A stretch of 64,000 nucleotides of DNA from Crassaminicella indica. Its GTDB lineage: Bacteria; Bacillota; Clostridia; Peptostreptococcales; Thermotaleaceae. This document shows, piece after piece, positions 46,698-56,490 of this stretch. The translations under genes and the position numbers were made by a program. How positions within the stretch are numbered: position 1 is the stretch's first letter; each line of letters starts with the position of its first letter. The DNA is taken from assembly GCF_019203185.1 (NCBI RefSeq), contig NZ_CP078093.1, positions 248,001-312,000 of the forward strand, read 5' to 3'. The notes under the pieces are model-generated. The model saw nothing but the letters and a program-made list of their open reading frames with translations, was not told the origin of the DNA and did no database searches.

Positions 46698-48053
46698 CTA
46701 TTCCTTAATCATTTTTCGAGCTATTTCATTATAACTTGAAACCTTACTTTTAGCATCCTTTAATGCTTCCTCCACAGACTTATTTCCAAGAAGAACCTGC
46801 CTGATTTGACTTTGAATAATCCCTTCTATAGCTGTCCATGTATTAGGTGTTTTTATATTTTTTGAATTTTCTAGCCAATTTTCTATTTTTGACATAATTC
46901 TATCATTTTTATAAATCTGTCCTGCACTTTTTTTCACAGGAAAAACCCCTAAAGTATCCAGTTCCTTTTGGAATTTTTCATCAGTAATAAACTTTAAAAA
47001 TTTCACACACATCTTTAATTTTTTCTTATCTTCCTGTTTAAAGATTCCATAAGCTGAAGTATTTTTGCATATGGCAATTGATTCACCTCTATCTCCTACA
47101 GGATAGCTTGCCACATCAAATTCAAATCCTTTTCCTTGATTTTTCAACTTATAAAGATGATTTACAGCCCAAGTCCCTGTAGGATAAACAGCTACTTTTT
47201 TTTCCTTATAAAAACTCTCCCAAGCCTCTTTTTCAGAATTCTCTCCAAAATACTCTGGTGTTACTTTAAACTTTAGCTTTAAATCCACCAGCTTTCTTAG
47301 TCCACTAGCTGCTTTTTCTCCATAAAATTGATACTTTAATTTTTTATCAAATATTTTTGCCCCATCCGAAAGCAAAATTCCCCATATATTATAATCATTA
47401 GCTCCAATAAAAGCATTAAATCCATATGTATCAATATTTCCGTCCCCATCTTTATCCTTTGTAAGCTTTTTTAAAGCCTCTACAAATTCATCATAAGTCC
47501 AATTGCCATTTTTCGGAGGGTTTACCCCTTCTTCACGAAATAAATCTAAATTTAAAAATAAAGTATATGTACTCATCATGCAAGGGAATCCCCATATTTT
47601 CCCATCTGCCTGCACAGCTGCTAATGCCTGTGGTTTATAATCATCTAATTCCTTCCTAGATAAATATTCATCTACTGGCTCTAAAACGTTCTTTTGTATA
47701 ATAGAATAATCTGCACCAACTGGAGCAATATCTGGATAGTTTTTCATTTTTATAGCCGTTTCTATTTCAATAGGTCCTGATGCAACATTTATGGGCTTTA
47801 AATCAATATATACCCCTGGATTCTCCTTTTCAAATTTTTTGATTTTGCTTAATATCCAGCTATATCTTCTACCTGTCTTTATATCTAAGTGAGGATAATC
47901 CCAAAGAGTAATAACTCCTTTAAATGATTCCTCTTTTTTCTCTATATTGTTTAGATCCTTTTTCATTATAAAATAGAAAGGTCCAAAAATAATAAATGCA
48001 CACAATAATAAACATAAAAAAAAGGTACCGAGTCCAACCTTTCCCTTTTCCAT
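46698..48053 (-). CDS. extracellular solute-binding protein (sugar-type), membrane-anchored
   Basis: A 451-residue family 1 binding-protein-like polypeptide. Hydrophobic anchor at about 9-30 (FFLCLLLCAFIIFGPFYFIM) without a clear lipobox. The mature part has typical segments YDEFVEALKKLTKDKDGDG and VAVYPTGTWAVNHL. ATG at 48053 is preceded by AGGAGGTG; a GTG three codons earlier is less likely. No permease or ATPase genes are adjacent, so it is an orphan binding protein. Confidence 0.85.
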   Translation of the reverse strand: MEKGKVGLGTFFLCLLLCAFIIFGPFYFIMKKDLNNIEKKEESFKGVITLWDYPHLDIKTGRRYSWILSKIKKFEKENPGVYIDLKPINVASGPIEIETAIKMKNYPDIAPVGADYSIIQKNVLEPVDEYLSRKELDDYKPQALAAVQADGKIWGFPCMMSTYTLFLNLDLFREEGVNPPKNGNWTYDEFVEALKKLTKDKDGDGNIDTYGFNAFIGANDYNIWGILLSDGAKIFDKKLKYQFYGEKAASGLRKLVDLKLKFKVTPEYFGENSEKEAWESFYKEKKVAVYPTGTWAVNHLYKLKNQGKGFEFDVASYPVGDRGESIAICKNTSAYGIFKQEDKKKLKMCVKFLKFITDEKFQKELDTLGVFPVKKSAGQIYKNDRIMSKIENWLENSKNIKTPNTWTAIEGIIQSQIRQVLLGNKSVEEALKDAKSKVSSYNEIARKMIKE

Positions 48054-48114
48054 TCCACACACCTCCTATTCTATATTTATTACTAAACTATATGCTGTAT
48101 TCCTAATAAATTAA

Positions 48115-48150
48115 TAGCCTCATCCATAAAGAATGAGACTACTATTTTCA
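48115..48150 (-). terminator. weak terminator-like hairpin after hydF
   Basis: TAGTAG-T-CTCAT and ATGAG-G-CTATTA can pair around the loop on the minus strand; the following T-run is interrupted. Confidence 0.35.
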
Positions 48151-48154
48151 GTGA

Positions 48155-49381
48155 TTACTTAAACATTTCTTTTATTTCTGGGAATGGTTCTAATGCTCTT
48201 TCAAGAACTCCTGTAACCATTCCTATGAATACCCCGTAATTCACAATAGGCATATTATTTTTTACTGCTTGATTAATTCTAAACTCCATCTCCTTAGGGT
48301 TTAGCATACATCCCCCACAGTGAATGATCAAATCAAATGTTTTCATTTTTTGGGGTTCAGGATATTTTGTTCCTGATGTCCATTCAAAATAAAGCTTACC
48401 CCCTACTATATTTTCAAGCCACTTTGGAATTTTATCTCGACCAATATCTCCATCTTGTCTATGATGCGTACAACCCTCACAGATTAGTACCTTGTCTCCC
48501 GGTTTCAGATTTTTAATTTTCTTAGCTCCTAGTATCAACGGCTTTAGTTCTCCTTTGTATCTTGCAAATAAAATAGAAAATGAAGTTAAAGTTAAATCTT
48601 TAGGCGTATCTTCATTTACTCTTTCAAAAACTTGAGAATCTGTTACAACCAGCTTTGGTTTTTTTCCTAAATTTGCTAGAGTTTCTTTTAATTCTGTCTC
48701 TCTTGTAACAATAGCTACAGCACCATGATCAATAATATCTCTAATAGTTTGTTGCTGTGGCAAAATCATTCGTCCTTTAGGAGCTGCCTTATCAATAGGG
48801 GTTACCAGTACAACAAAGTCATTGGGTTCTATTAAATCGCCAATGATTACTTTTTCATGCTTTTCCATATTTGCTATTTCAATCATTTTTTCTTTTAAAT
48901 CATTTATTCCTTCCTTGTTTACTGCACTAACTCTTACAAAAGGAAAACCATATTTTCTTTCCCATGTCTTAATAATATTTTTATCAAGCTCATAAGCATC
49001 TACTTTATTTACAACTCCTACCATAGGAATTTTCTTTTCTTTTATTTTTAAAATCATCTCTTCATCAAAATCTGTAATACCTTCCTTAGCAGTTACCACA
49101 ATCACTGCTAATTCTGTTTTGTTTAGCACCTCTATAGTCTTTTTAATTCTTAATGTTCCTAAATCCCCTTTATCATCTAAACCTGCTGTGTCAATAATCA
49201 CTACAGGTCCTATAGGTAAAATCTCCATTGCTTTATAAACAGGATCTGTTGTAGTTCCTGCAACATTTGACACAAGGGCAATATCTTGATTTGTAAGGGC
49301 ATTTATTAGACTTGATTTTCCTGCATTTCTTTTTCCGAATATTGCAATATGCAGTCGATTGCTTCTAGGTGTGTTTTGCAT
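48155..49381 (-). CDS. hydF: [FeFe]-hydrogenase H-cluster maturation GTPase HydF
   Basis: A 408-residue protein. N-terminal GTPase: GKRNAGKSSLINAL near 17, DTAGLDD near 64, NKVDAYE near 125. C-terminal Fe-S scaffold: CEGCTHHRQDGDIG near 303 and HCGGC near 355, the conserved HydF Cys-His set. It carries and delivers the 2Fe subcluster. It is next to hydG and close to the hydrogenase operon. HydE is not in the window. Confidence 0.95.
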   Translation of the reverse strand: MQNTPRSNRLHIAIFGKRNAGKSSLINALTNQDIALVSNVAGTTTDPVYKAMEILPIGPVVIIDTAGLDDKGDLGTLRIKKTIEVLNKTELAVIVVTAKEGITDFDEEMILKIKEKKIPMVGVVNKVDAYELDKNIIKTWERKYGFPFVRVSAVNKEGINDLKEKMIEIANMEKHEKVIIGDLIEPNDFVVLVTPIDKAAPKGRMILPQQQTIRDIIDHGAVAIVTRETELKETLANLGKKPKLVVTDSQVFERVNEDTPKDLTLTSFSILFARYKGELKPLILGAKKIKNLKPGDKVLICEGCTHHRQDGDIGRDKIPKWLENIVGGKLYFEWTSGTKYPEPQKMKTFDLIIHCGGCMLNPKEMEFRINQAVKNNMPIVNYGVFIGMVTGVLERALEPFPEIKEMFK

Positions 49382-49423
49382 ATTATCTCCTCCAAATCCA
49401 TAAATATTTGCAACTTGATTATT

Positions 49424-50797
49424 CTAAAAATATAAATCTTTTTCCCCTGCCTCAATTCTTGCTAATCTATTTATTGTTTCTGCCTTAACTTTTTCATCTT
49501 CAATCTTCTCAAGCTCTTTTTTAATCATTTTTTCTCCTTTTTCCTTTGTCTTAGGAGATGCAAACTGTACTAAATTCTCTTTAAAAGTAAGGATAGCATT
49601 AGGCTGACAAAACTCATGGATATGTGCATCCTTAGCAAGCTCCATAAAAGCTTCTCCTGTTCTGTTTGCTCGATAACAAGCTGTACAAAAGCTTGGAAGA
49701 TGTCCCTGCTCACACACCACTTGGAGCATTTCATCAAGACTTCTTTCATCACTTGTTTCAAATTGTGTAGCTTCTCTATCATCTTCTTCATATCCACCTG
49801 GGTTTGTTTTAGAACCTGCCGATATTTGAGATACCCCTAAAGATAATAATTCATCCCTAAGAGCTGGAGCTTCCCTAGTTGATAGAATAATTCCTGTATA
49901 AGGAACAGTTAATCTATATACACTAATAATTTTTTTAAATTCTATATCACTAATAGGATAAGGCGTCTTATTAAGACCTGAGCCTAATGCTGGTCTTAAT
50001 CTTGGTACAGATATAGTATGAGGTCCTACATTGTATTTATCATCCATGTACTTAGAATGCATCAACGTTCCTAATACATCAAATTTATAATCATAAAGTC
50101 CCAGTAATGCCCCAATACCAAAATCATCTATCCCCGCTTCAAAAGCACGTTCAATAGCTGTCAGACGATAGTCATAATCAGCTTTTAATCCTACTGGATG
50201 CATTTTTTTATAGGTTTCTCTATGGTAAGTTTCTTGAAATATTTGAAAAGTCCCAATCCCCGCCTTTTTTAGCTTTTTAAAATCTTCTACACTCATAGGA
50301 GCAGCATTTACATTTATCCTTCTAATATCCACATGCTGATAAATAGCAGCTACTGCATCCGTAATATGATCAATATGTGTCTTTTTTGGATCTTCTCCAC
50401 ATACTAGCAAAATTCTTTTATGTCCTGTTCTTTCAATAGCCTTTGCTTCTGCTACTATTTCTTTTTTGCTTAATGTTCTTCTATGAAGCTCTTTATTGGC
50501 TGATCTAAACCCACAATATAAACAATTGTTCGTACATTCATTGCTTGTATAAAGAGGAGCAAATATAACAATTCTATTGCCATATATTTTATTCTTGATA
50601 AACCTTGCTGTGTCAAACAAGCTTTCTAGTAAACTTTCCTCTTCTATTTGAAGAAGCACTGCAGCTTCCTCTAGATTTAGTCCATAACAATCTCTTGATT
50701 TTTCTATAATTGCTAATACCTCTTCCTTGCTAGCCTTCTTTCCAGCTTCTAAATAATCATTTATTTTTTCCTCGTTTATAATATTATAGGTGTTCAT
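49424..50797 (-). CDS. hydG: [FeFe]-hydrogenase radical-SAM maturase HydG
   Basis: A 457-residue radical-SAM enzyme that splits tyrosine to make CO and CN- ligands. The SAM cluster motif is CTNNCLYCGF near residue 88 (CX3CX2C). The C-terminal auxiliary-cluster Cys are in SFCTACYRANRTG near 375. Length and both motifs match HydG rather than HydE or ThiH. Operon order on the minus strand is TM1266-like regulator, hydG, hydF. Confidence 0.95.
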   Translation of the reverse strand: MNTYNIINEEKINDYLEAGKKASKEEVLAIIEKSRDCYGLNLEEAAVLLQIEEESLLESLFDTARFIKNKIYGNRIVIFAPLYTSNECTNNCLYCGFRSANKELHRRTLSKKEIVAEAKAIERTGHKRILLVCGEDPKKTHIDHITDAVAAIYQHVDIRRINVNAAPMSVEDFKKLKKAGIGTFQIFQETYHRETYKKMHPVGLKADYDYRLTAIERAFEAGIDDFGIGALLGLYDYKFDVLGTLMHSKYMDDKYNVGPHTISVPRLRPALGSGLNKTPYPISDIEFKKIISVYRLTVPYTGIILSTREAPALRDELLSLGVSQISAGSKTNPGGYEEDDREATQFETSDERSLDEMLQVVCEQGHLPSFCTACYRANRTGEAFMELAKDAHIHEFCQPNAILTFKENLVQFASPKTKEKGEKMIKKELEKIEDEKVKAETINRLARIEAGEKDLYF

Positions 50798-50833
50798 TTT
50801 TAATCCCCCTTATTACATCATTCATTAATTTTT

Positions 50834-51082
50834 TTATTTCTTAGTCAATGCACTTTTTACTGTAACACCATAGAGTCTTCCTAGTTTTCCAGTAAGAGCT
50901 CCTATTTCATCTGTTGTTCCATCTACAATAATAGAGATAACACTTACATTCTTTTCTTTATAAGGTACCCCCATTCGCCCTACTATAAGTTCTCCAAATT
51001 CACTTAATAATTTATTTACCATCTCTACACTTTCTTTCTTTTCAACTATTATTGCTACAACACCAATTCTTTTGTTCATCAT
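50834..51082 (-). CDS. TM1266-family putative regulator of the iron hydrogenase system
   Basis: An 82-residue protein, MMNKRIGVVAIIVEKKESVE, ending SALTKK. It has the ACT-like/NikR-C-like fold expected for the TM1266 family linked with hydEFG genes. An AAAGGGGA ribosome site precedes ATG 51082 or 51079. A longer start at 51175 would begin inside the upstream terminator and is rejected. Confidence 0.85.
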   Translation of the reverse strand: MMNKRIGVVAIIVEKKESVEMVNKLLSEFGELIVGRMGVPYKEKNVSVISIIVDGTTDEIGALTGKLGRLYGVTVKSALTKK

Positions 51083-51121
51083 CCTATCCCCTTTCGCTTG
51101 TACCACTATGTTTTTAAATTT

Positions 51122-51160
51122 AAAAACAAAAAAACTTCCCTTAAAAGATAAGGGAAGTTT
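51122..51160 (-). terminator. terminator of the hnd hydrogenase operon
   Basis: AAACTTCCCTT (reverse strand of 51150-51160) pairs perfectly with 51132-51142 around a 7-nt loop, and TTTTTTTG follows on the minus strand. Confidence 0.85.
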
Positions 51161-51295
51161 GAATATATAAATCAAGTACTATACATATGATCACCCTCTT
51201 ACCTTTTGCGCAGATAATCCTTGCAATTAGTTTTATTTTTATGATCCTCTGAATGAATAAAATCCATTCATCAGACTATATAAATATATTATAAT

Positions 51296-53089
51296 TTATT
51301 GAGCAATATTACAATCGCAGCTACATCCATCAGCAGTAGGAAATTGTTCTCTCTTTGTATAATATGTGTGTAATAATTCATGTGCTTTATGACTATTTGG
51401 TTTACCTAAAAATTCATCATAAAGCTTTTTAATTTGTGGATTCTCATGAGATTTTCTGATTGAAAGCATTTCATCTTCTTCATATAATGCTTTTGCTCTT
51501 TCGACCCTTACATCTATATCCATTAAAGTCTTTGCATCTACATGTGGCTGACCTCCACCACATACACATCCACCACTGCATCCCATAATTTCAATAAAAT
51601 GATATTCTTTTTCTCCAGCCTTTACCATATCTAGCAGTTTCTTAGCATTAGCTGTACCATGAGCAACAGCAATCTTTATTTCTTTGCCTCCAAGTGTTAG
51701 TACTGCCTCCTTTATTCCTTCAATACCTCTTACGGCTTCATATTCAAGCTCATCAAAGGATTTTCCTTCTAATACTTCTGCAACAGTTCTTAGTGCTGCT
51801 TCCATAACTCCACCAGTAACACCAAATATAACACCTGCACCTGTATATTCACCTAATAAATCTTGATCATACGCTTCATCCTCTAGCTCTAAAAACTTGA
51901 TTCTTGCTTGTTTGATCATCTTACCTAATTCTCTTGTAGTTAACACTGCATCTACATCTTTTATGCCATCTACATGCATTTCAGGTCTTTGTACTTCTGT
52001 CTTTTTAGAAGTACACGGCATAATTGAAACTACAAATATATTTTGGGGATCTATATTATTTTTCTTTGCATAATAAGATTTAATTATTGCACCCATCATT
52101 TGTTGTGGGGATTTACAAGTTGATAGATTTTCTATAAACTCAGGATAATTAAATTCACAATAACGAATCCATCCTGGAGAACAAGAAGTAATCATAGGTA
52201 ATTTCCCACCATTTTGAATTCTATCTAATAATTCATGACCTTCTTCCATAATAGTTAAATCCGCTGCAAAGTCTGTATCATATACTTTGTCAAAGCCAAG
52301 ACGCTTAAGCGAAGCAACCATTTTACCAGTTACTCTTGTACCAATCGGTAATCCAAATAACTCTCCTAAAGCTGCTCTTACAGCTGGAGCTGTTTGTACC
52401 ACAACGTGTACATCTTTGTTATCAATCGCATCCCATACTCTTTCAATATCATCCTTTTCTCTTAACGCAGCTACTGGACAGGCAACAATACATTGTCCAC
52501 AGTAAATACAAGGGGAGTCTGCCATACTTTTATCAAAGGCAGGTGCTACCTGTGTATCAAAACCTCTGTTTACAAAATCAAGAATTCCTATTTTTTGTAC
52601 ATTTCTACAAGTACTTACACATCTACCGCATAAAATACATTTACTTGGATCTCTTACGATAGAATAAGACTTATCATCAATAGCTGCCTCGATTTTCTTC
52701 CCTTCAAAAGGAATCTCTCTAATCCCTAATTGCTCTGCTAAGCTTTGAAGCTCACATTTGTTATTTCGATCACAAGTTAAACATTCTCTATTGTGATTAG
52801 AAAGAATCAATTCTACATTAGACTTTCTAGCATCTCTAACTTTTTTAGAATTTGTTCTTACTACCATCCCTTCTGCAACAGGATGTACACAAGATGCTTG
52901 CAAAGCTCTTGCTCCTTCTATTTCCACTAAGCACACACGACAAGCCCCTACTTCATTTACATCTTTTAAATAGCACAAAGTAGGAATATCTATTCCAACA
53001 GTCTTAGCAGCCTCTAGAATTGTATAATCCTTTGGTACTTCAACTTTTATATTATCAATGGTTAAAGTAACTTTATCCACCTTTGTCAC
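51296..53089 (-). CDS. hndD: [FeFe] hydrogenase catalytic subunit HndD/HydA of a bifurcating complex
   Basis: A 597-residue enzyme. N-terminal [2Fe-2S] ferredoxin-like domain (CYLKDVNEVGACRVC near 38-52), a His-ligated 4Fe-4S site (HNRECLTCDRNNKC near 98), two [4Fe-4S] clusters (CILCGRCVSTC near 150; CIYCGQCIVAC near 193). H-cluster motifs are TSCSPGW near 299, MPCTSKKTE near 354 and MGCSGGCVCGGG near 501. The C-terminus adds GCSCDCNIAQ. It makes or consumes H2 in the cytoplasm using NAD(P)H and ferredoxin through its partner subunits. Last gene of the four-gene operon. Confidence 0.95.
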   Translation of the reverse strand: MTKVDKVTLTIDNIKVEVPKDYTILEAAKTVGIDIPTLCYLKDVNEVGACRVCLVEIEGARALQASCVHPVAEGMVVRTNSKKVRDARKSNVELILSNHNRECLTCDRNNKCELQSLAEQLGIREIPFEGKKIEAAIDDKSYSIVRDPSKCILCGRCVSTCRNVQKIGILDFVNRGFDTQVAPAFDKSMADSPCIYCGQCIVACPVAALREKDDIERVWDAIDNKDVHVVVQTAPAVRAALGELFGLPIGTRVTGKMVASLKRLGFDKVYDTDFAADLTIMEEGHELLDRIQNGGKLPMITSCSPGWIRYCEFNYPEFIENLSTCKSPQQMMGAIIKSYYAKKNNIDPQNIFVVSIMPCTSKKTEVQRPEMHVDGIKDVDAVLTTRELGKMIKQARIKFLELEDEAYDQDLLGEYTGAGVIFGVTGGVMEAALRTVAEVLEGKSFDELEYEAVRGIEGIKEAVLTLGGKEIKIAVAHGTANAKKLLDMVKAGEKEYHFIEIMGCSGGCVCGGGQPHVDAKTLMDIDVRVERAKALYEEDEMLSIRKSHENPQIKKLYDEFLGKPNSHKAHELLHTYYTKREQFPTADGCSCDCNIAQ

Positions 53090-53100
53090 TCTCCTTTTAT

Positions 53101-54897
53101 TTACTTCTTACTAATCGCTTTAAATGGACAAGCTTCCATACAAGCACCACACTTAATACACTTATCCTTATCTATTTTATAAACTTCCTTCCCTTTTACT
53201 CCTTCTATACAATTTACAGGACATTTGCTTGCACAAATACCACATTTTTTACATAAATCTGTATCTACTGTATAAGATAACAAGCCTTGACATACGCCAG
53301 CCGGACACCTTTTTTCCTTTACATGGGCAATATATTCATCTCTAAAATATTTTAATGTTGATAATACTGGATTTGGAGCAGTCTGACCTAGTCCACAAAG
53401 GGCAGAAGCTTTAATATTTGCAGCTAATTTTTCTAATTTATCAATATCTTCTAGTTCACCCTTACCTTTTGTAATCTTATCTAAGATCTCCAACATTCTC
53501 TTTGTACCAATTCTACATGGTGGACATTTACCACAAGACTCATCCACTGTAAAGTCAAGGAAAAATCTTGCAATATCGACCATACAGTTATCTTCATCCA
53601 TAACAATCATACCACCAGAACCCATCATAGATCCAAGTGCAATTAAGTTATCATAATCAATTGGAGTATCCAAGTGTTCAGCAGTAATACATCCACCAGA
53701 TGGTCCACCTGTTTGTACAGCTTTAAACTTCTTGCCGTTTGGAATACCTCCACCAATTTCATATATTACTTCTCTTAGAGTTGTTCCCATAGGAATTTCC
53801 ACAAGCCCTGTATTATTAATCTTTCCACCTAACGCAAACACCTTAGTTCCTTTTGATTTTTCCGTTCCCATGCTAGAGAACCACTCTGCACCATTTAGAA
53901 TAATCTGAGGAATATTTGCATAAGTTTCTACGTTATTTAATAGAGTTGGCTTTTGCCATAAGCCTTTTACTGCTGGAAAAGGTGGTCTAGGTCTTGGCAT
54001 ACCACGTTTACCTTCTATAGAATTAAGAAGGGCTGTTTCTTCTCCACAAACAAAAGCACCAGCACCAAGTCTTATTTCCAAATCAAAGTCAAAGCCTGTT
54101 CCAAATATATCTTTTCCTAATAATCCATATTCGCGTGCCTCATCAATAGCAATTTGAAGTCTATTAACAGCAATTGGATACTCTGCTCTTACATATACAT
54201 ATCCTTGATTTGCACCTACTGCATATCCAGCAATAGCCATAGCTTCCACAACAGCATGTGGATCTCCTTCAAGAATAGATCTATCCATAAATGCTCCTGG
54301 ATCTCCTTCATCTGCATTACATGCTACATATTTTTGATCCCCTTCTGCTTTATATGTGAACTCCCACTTTAGCCCTGTTGGAAAACCACCACCACCACGA
54401 CCTCTTAAACCTGATTTTTTTATGGTATCGATTACTTCTTCTCTAGTCATTTCTGTAAGGGCTTTACCTAATGCTTTATATCCATCAAAAGCAATGTATT
54501 CTCTAATATCCTCAGGATTAATTACCCCACAATTTCTCAGTGCAACTCTTTTTTGCTTTTTATAAAAATCAACTTCATTGATTGAACGTACCTTGTCTTC
54601 TTTAATCGCTTCTTTGAATAATAAATCTTTTACTATTCTTCCCTTTAAAAGGTGTTCTTCTGTAATTCTTTTCACATCTTCTACTTTTACATGACTATAA
54701 AAAGCACCCTCTGGATAAACTATTACAATAGGACCTGCTTCACATAATCCAAAGCATCCTGTTTTAACTAGCTTCACCTCGTTGGTTAAATTGTACTTTT
54801 TTAATTCTTCATTAAAAGTATCTATTAGCGTTTGAGAACCTGAAGAAGTACATCCTGTACCTCCACAAATTAGGACATGCGCTCTATAAATTTCCAT
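53101..54897 (-). CDS. hndC: NuoF-like flavoprotein HndC/HydB of the hydrogenase complex
   Basis: A 598-residue subunit. An N-terminal thioredoxin-like [2Fe-2S] domain (CGGTGCTSSGS near 11; Cys in CFGLCEAGP) precedes the NuoF core with NADH/FMN motif GRGGGGFPTGLKW near 165, ADEGDPGAFMDR near 200 and the 4Fe-4S site SCGKCPPCRIGTKR near 455. Two more [4Fe-4S] clusters end it (CKKCGICASKCPVNC, CIKCGACMEACP). It binds NAD(P)H and FMN and splits electrons in bifurcation. 11 nt upstream of hndD. Confidence 0.95.
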   Translation of the reverse strand: MEIYRAHVLICGGTGCTSSGSQTLIDTFNEELKKYNLTNEVKLVKTGCFGLCEAGPIVIVYPEGAFYSHVKVEDVKRITEEHLLKGRIVKDLLFKEAIKEDKVRSINEVDFYKKQKRVALRNCGVINPEDIREYIAFDGYKALGKALTEMTREEVIDTIKKSGLRGRGGGGFPTGLKWEFTYKAEGDQKYVACNADEGDPGAFMDRSILEGDPHAVVEAMAIAGYAVGANQGYVYVRAEYPIAVNRLQIAIDEAREYGLLGKDIFGTGFDFDLEIRLGAGAFVCGEETALLNSIEGKRGMPRPRPPFPAVKGLWQKPTLLNNVETYANIPQIILNGAEWFSSMGTEKSKGTKVFALGGKINNTGLVEIPMGTTLREVIYEIGGGIPNGKKFKAVQTGGPSGGCITAEHLDTPIDYDNLIALGSMMGSGGMIVMDEDNCMVDIARFFLDFTVDESCGKCPPCRIGTKRMLEILDKITKGKGELEDIDKLEKLAANIKASALCGLGQTAPNPVLSTLKYFRDEYIAHVKEKRCPAGVCQGLLSYTVDTDLCKKCGICASKCPVNCIEGVKGKEVYKIDKDKCIKCGACMEACPFKAISKK

Positions 54898-54929
54898 ACT
54901 TTAACCTCCTCAAAAAATCATTAAAAAGT

Positions 54930-55295
54930 CTACTTAGCTGCTCCAATAGTATATTCATCTACTACTTTGCCATTAACAATATGCTCTCTGATTATTTTCT
55001 TTGCTTTTTCAGGTGTCATTGATACATAAGTGACTTTTTCTTCTCCAGGTCTATACACTTCAACTATCGGCTCAAGTCTACAGACCCCTATACATCCTGT
55101 TTGACTTACAACAACTTCCTTTAAATTTCTAATTTTTACTTCTTCAAGCAATGCCATAAGTACTGGTCTTGCTCCTGCTGATATACCGCAAGTAGCCATA
55201 CCTACAACAATTCTTGTACCTTCTCGAATCCCTCTTATATCTACTTTTTTCAACGCTTCCTCACGAATTTTTGCTAATTCCTCTAATGATCTCAT
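54930..55295 (-). CDS. hndB: thioredoxin-like [2Fe-2S] subunit HndB
   Basis: A 121-residue protein with four Cys suited to one [2Fe-2S] cluster: GMATCGISAGA near 33-43, and SQTGCIGVCRLEP near 84-96. It corresponds to HndB of NADP-reducing hydrogenases by place and size. It has an AAGGAGGG ribosome site. Lies between the NuoE-like and NuoF-like genes. Confidence 0.88.
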   Translation of the reverse strand: MRSLEELAKIREEALKKVDIRGIREGTRIVVGMATCGISAGARPVLMALLEEVKIRNLKEVVVSQTGCIGVCRLEPIVEVYRPGEEKVTYVSMTPEKAKKIIREHIVNGKVVDEYTIGAAK

Positions 55296-55338
55296 CTCAG
55301 TTCCCTCCTTATATAAGATTTTATATACCTTTACGATT

Positions 55339-55812
55339 TTAATATTTTTCTAAAATCCCAGGTATATCACCTTCAACTAATCTTCCATATACATCTTCAT
55401 TTATCGTCATAACAGGAGCCAATCCACAAGCCCCAATACATCTTGTTGCTTCTAGCGTAAATTTACCATCTGGTGATGTTTTTCCAACTTCAACATTTAT
55501 TTCTTTCTTAATTCTATCAATGATTTTTTGTGCCCCCTTCACATAGCATGCTGTACCTAAGCATACACCAATTGTATACTCTCCCTTTGGCTCTAATGAA
55601 AATTGTGCATAAAATGTAACAACCCCATAAATTTCTGCCATAGGGATATTTAAACCTTTAGAAATTTTCTTTTGTACTTCCAACGGCAAACAGCCAAATA
55701 ATTTTTGTGCATCATTTAATACAGGTATCAATGCACCTTTTGTATCTTTGTATTTTTGAATTATTTCTTCTAGCTTCGCAAAATTTTCTTCAGTAAAAAC
55801 ATTCTTTGCCAC
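55339..55812 (-). CDS. hndA: NuoE-like [2Fe-2S] subunit HndA/HydC
   Basis: A 157-residue protein with the 24-kDa subunit pattern: four Cys at GVCLGTACYVKG near 83-92 and ATRCIGACGLAPV near 122-130. YGVVTFYAQFSLEPKG near 59-74 is a family signature. Starts at GTG 55812 with GAGGGGG 7 nt upstream. First gene of hndABCD. A decayed piece of this same gene lies upstream at 56250-56300. Confidence 0.93.
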   Translation of the reverse strand: MAKNVFTEENFAKLEEIIQKYKDTKGALIPVLNDAQKLFGCLPLEVQKKISKGLNIPMAEIYGVVTFYAQFSLEPKGEYTIGVCLGTACYVKGAQKIIDRIKKEINVEVGKTSPDGKFTLEATRCIGACGLAPVMTINEDVYGRLVEGDIPGILEKY

Positions 55813-56455
55813 ACTGCATCCCCCTCTTTATTTTTTATTTGAAAATTGTCATTTTTGACCATATTAAAAAATTTTACTATATTCTTATCAAATTAAGTTT
55901 ATTATATCAAACACTTTTAGATTTTTCGACATTTTTTTATCAATCTCGACAAATTATTTTTTCCATTTTTGCAAGTTCTTATTTTTTTGATCACAAATTC
56001 AAAATAATGGAATGAAATCGCATTTTATTTGCATTTATGTAAATTTCAGGTATCCGAAAGCACCTCTATATAAATTTGATTATTGCAATATTTGAATATC
56101 AAGAAATAGAATTATTTATTTTTTATATTTTATTTTATTTTCTGTTAAATTTCAAACGTATTTTTTTATATCTTTGTTAAATGCATATCAAACACAAAAT
56201 ATATAAATATCTGTGGGTTTTCATGGAATAATTGCACATATTGTTTATTCCCCTCTTGGCTTTAATGAAAATTGTGCATAGAATATAACAACACCATATT
56301 TTTATGAATATTTTGTATTTTTGAAATATATTTTAAATTTTATTTCTTTATAAATCGCATATAATTATATGTTTTCTATTAATTTCCATTATATATAAAT
56401 ATTAGACTGCTTTTTATTGCATGTCAAATATCGTTTATTCCTTAACAATATCCTC
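55813..56455. other. long AT-rich intergenic region with hndA fossil
   Basis: No intact gene in about 640 nt. The minus strand near 56250-56300 encodes YGVVIFYAQFSLKPRGE and a stop, closely matching the middle of hndA (55580-55628). The remainder is highly AT-rich. A TATAAT-like box near 55900 may serve the operon, but no good -35 was seen. Confidence 0.6.
56250..56300 (-). pseudogene. decayed internal fragment of hndA (nuoE-like)
   Basis: About 48 nt nearly identical to 55582-55629, with a handful of substitutions. In frame it reads YGVVIFYAQFSLKPRGE before a TAA. Its flanks do not align, so it is the last recognisable piece of an older duplication. Confidence 0.7.
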
Positions 56456-56487
56456 AAAAAAAAACAAGGGAACTATTCATCCCTTGT
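56456..56487 (-). terminator. terminator of hprK
   Basis: ACAAGGGA/TCCCTTGT stem with an 8-nt loop, followed by TTTTTTTTT on the minus strand. Confidence 0.85.
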
Positions 56488-56490
56488 CTT

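Noticed and set aside
51083-51175. Longer N-terminus for the TM1266-like regulator
   Set aside because: It would begin inside the hydrogenase operon terminator, and a proper ribosome site lies before the shorter start.
56172-56190. Possible Rex operator (TTGTTAA with a partial second half)
   Set aside because: The second half (ATATCAA) does not match TTAACAA, and the site lies far from the hydrogenase start.
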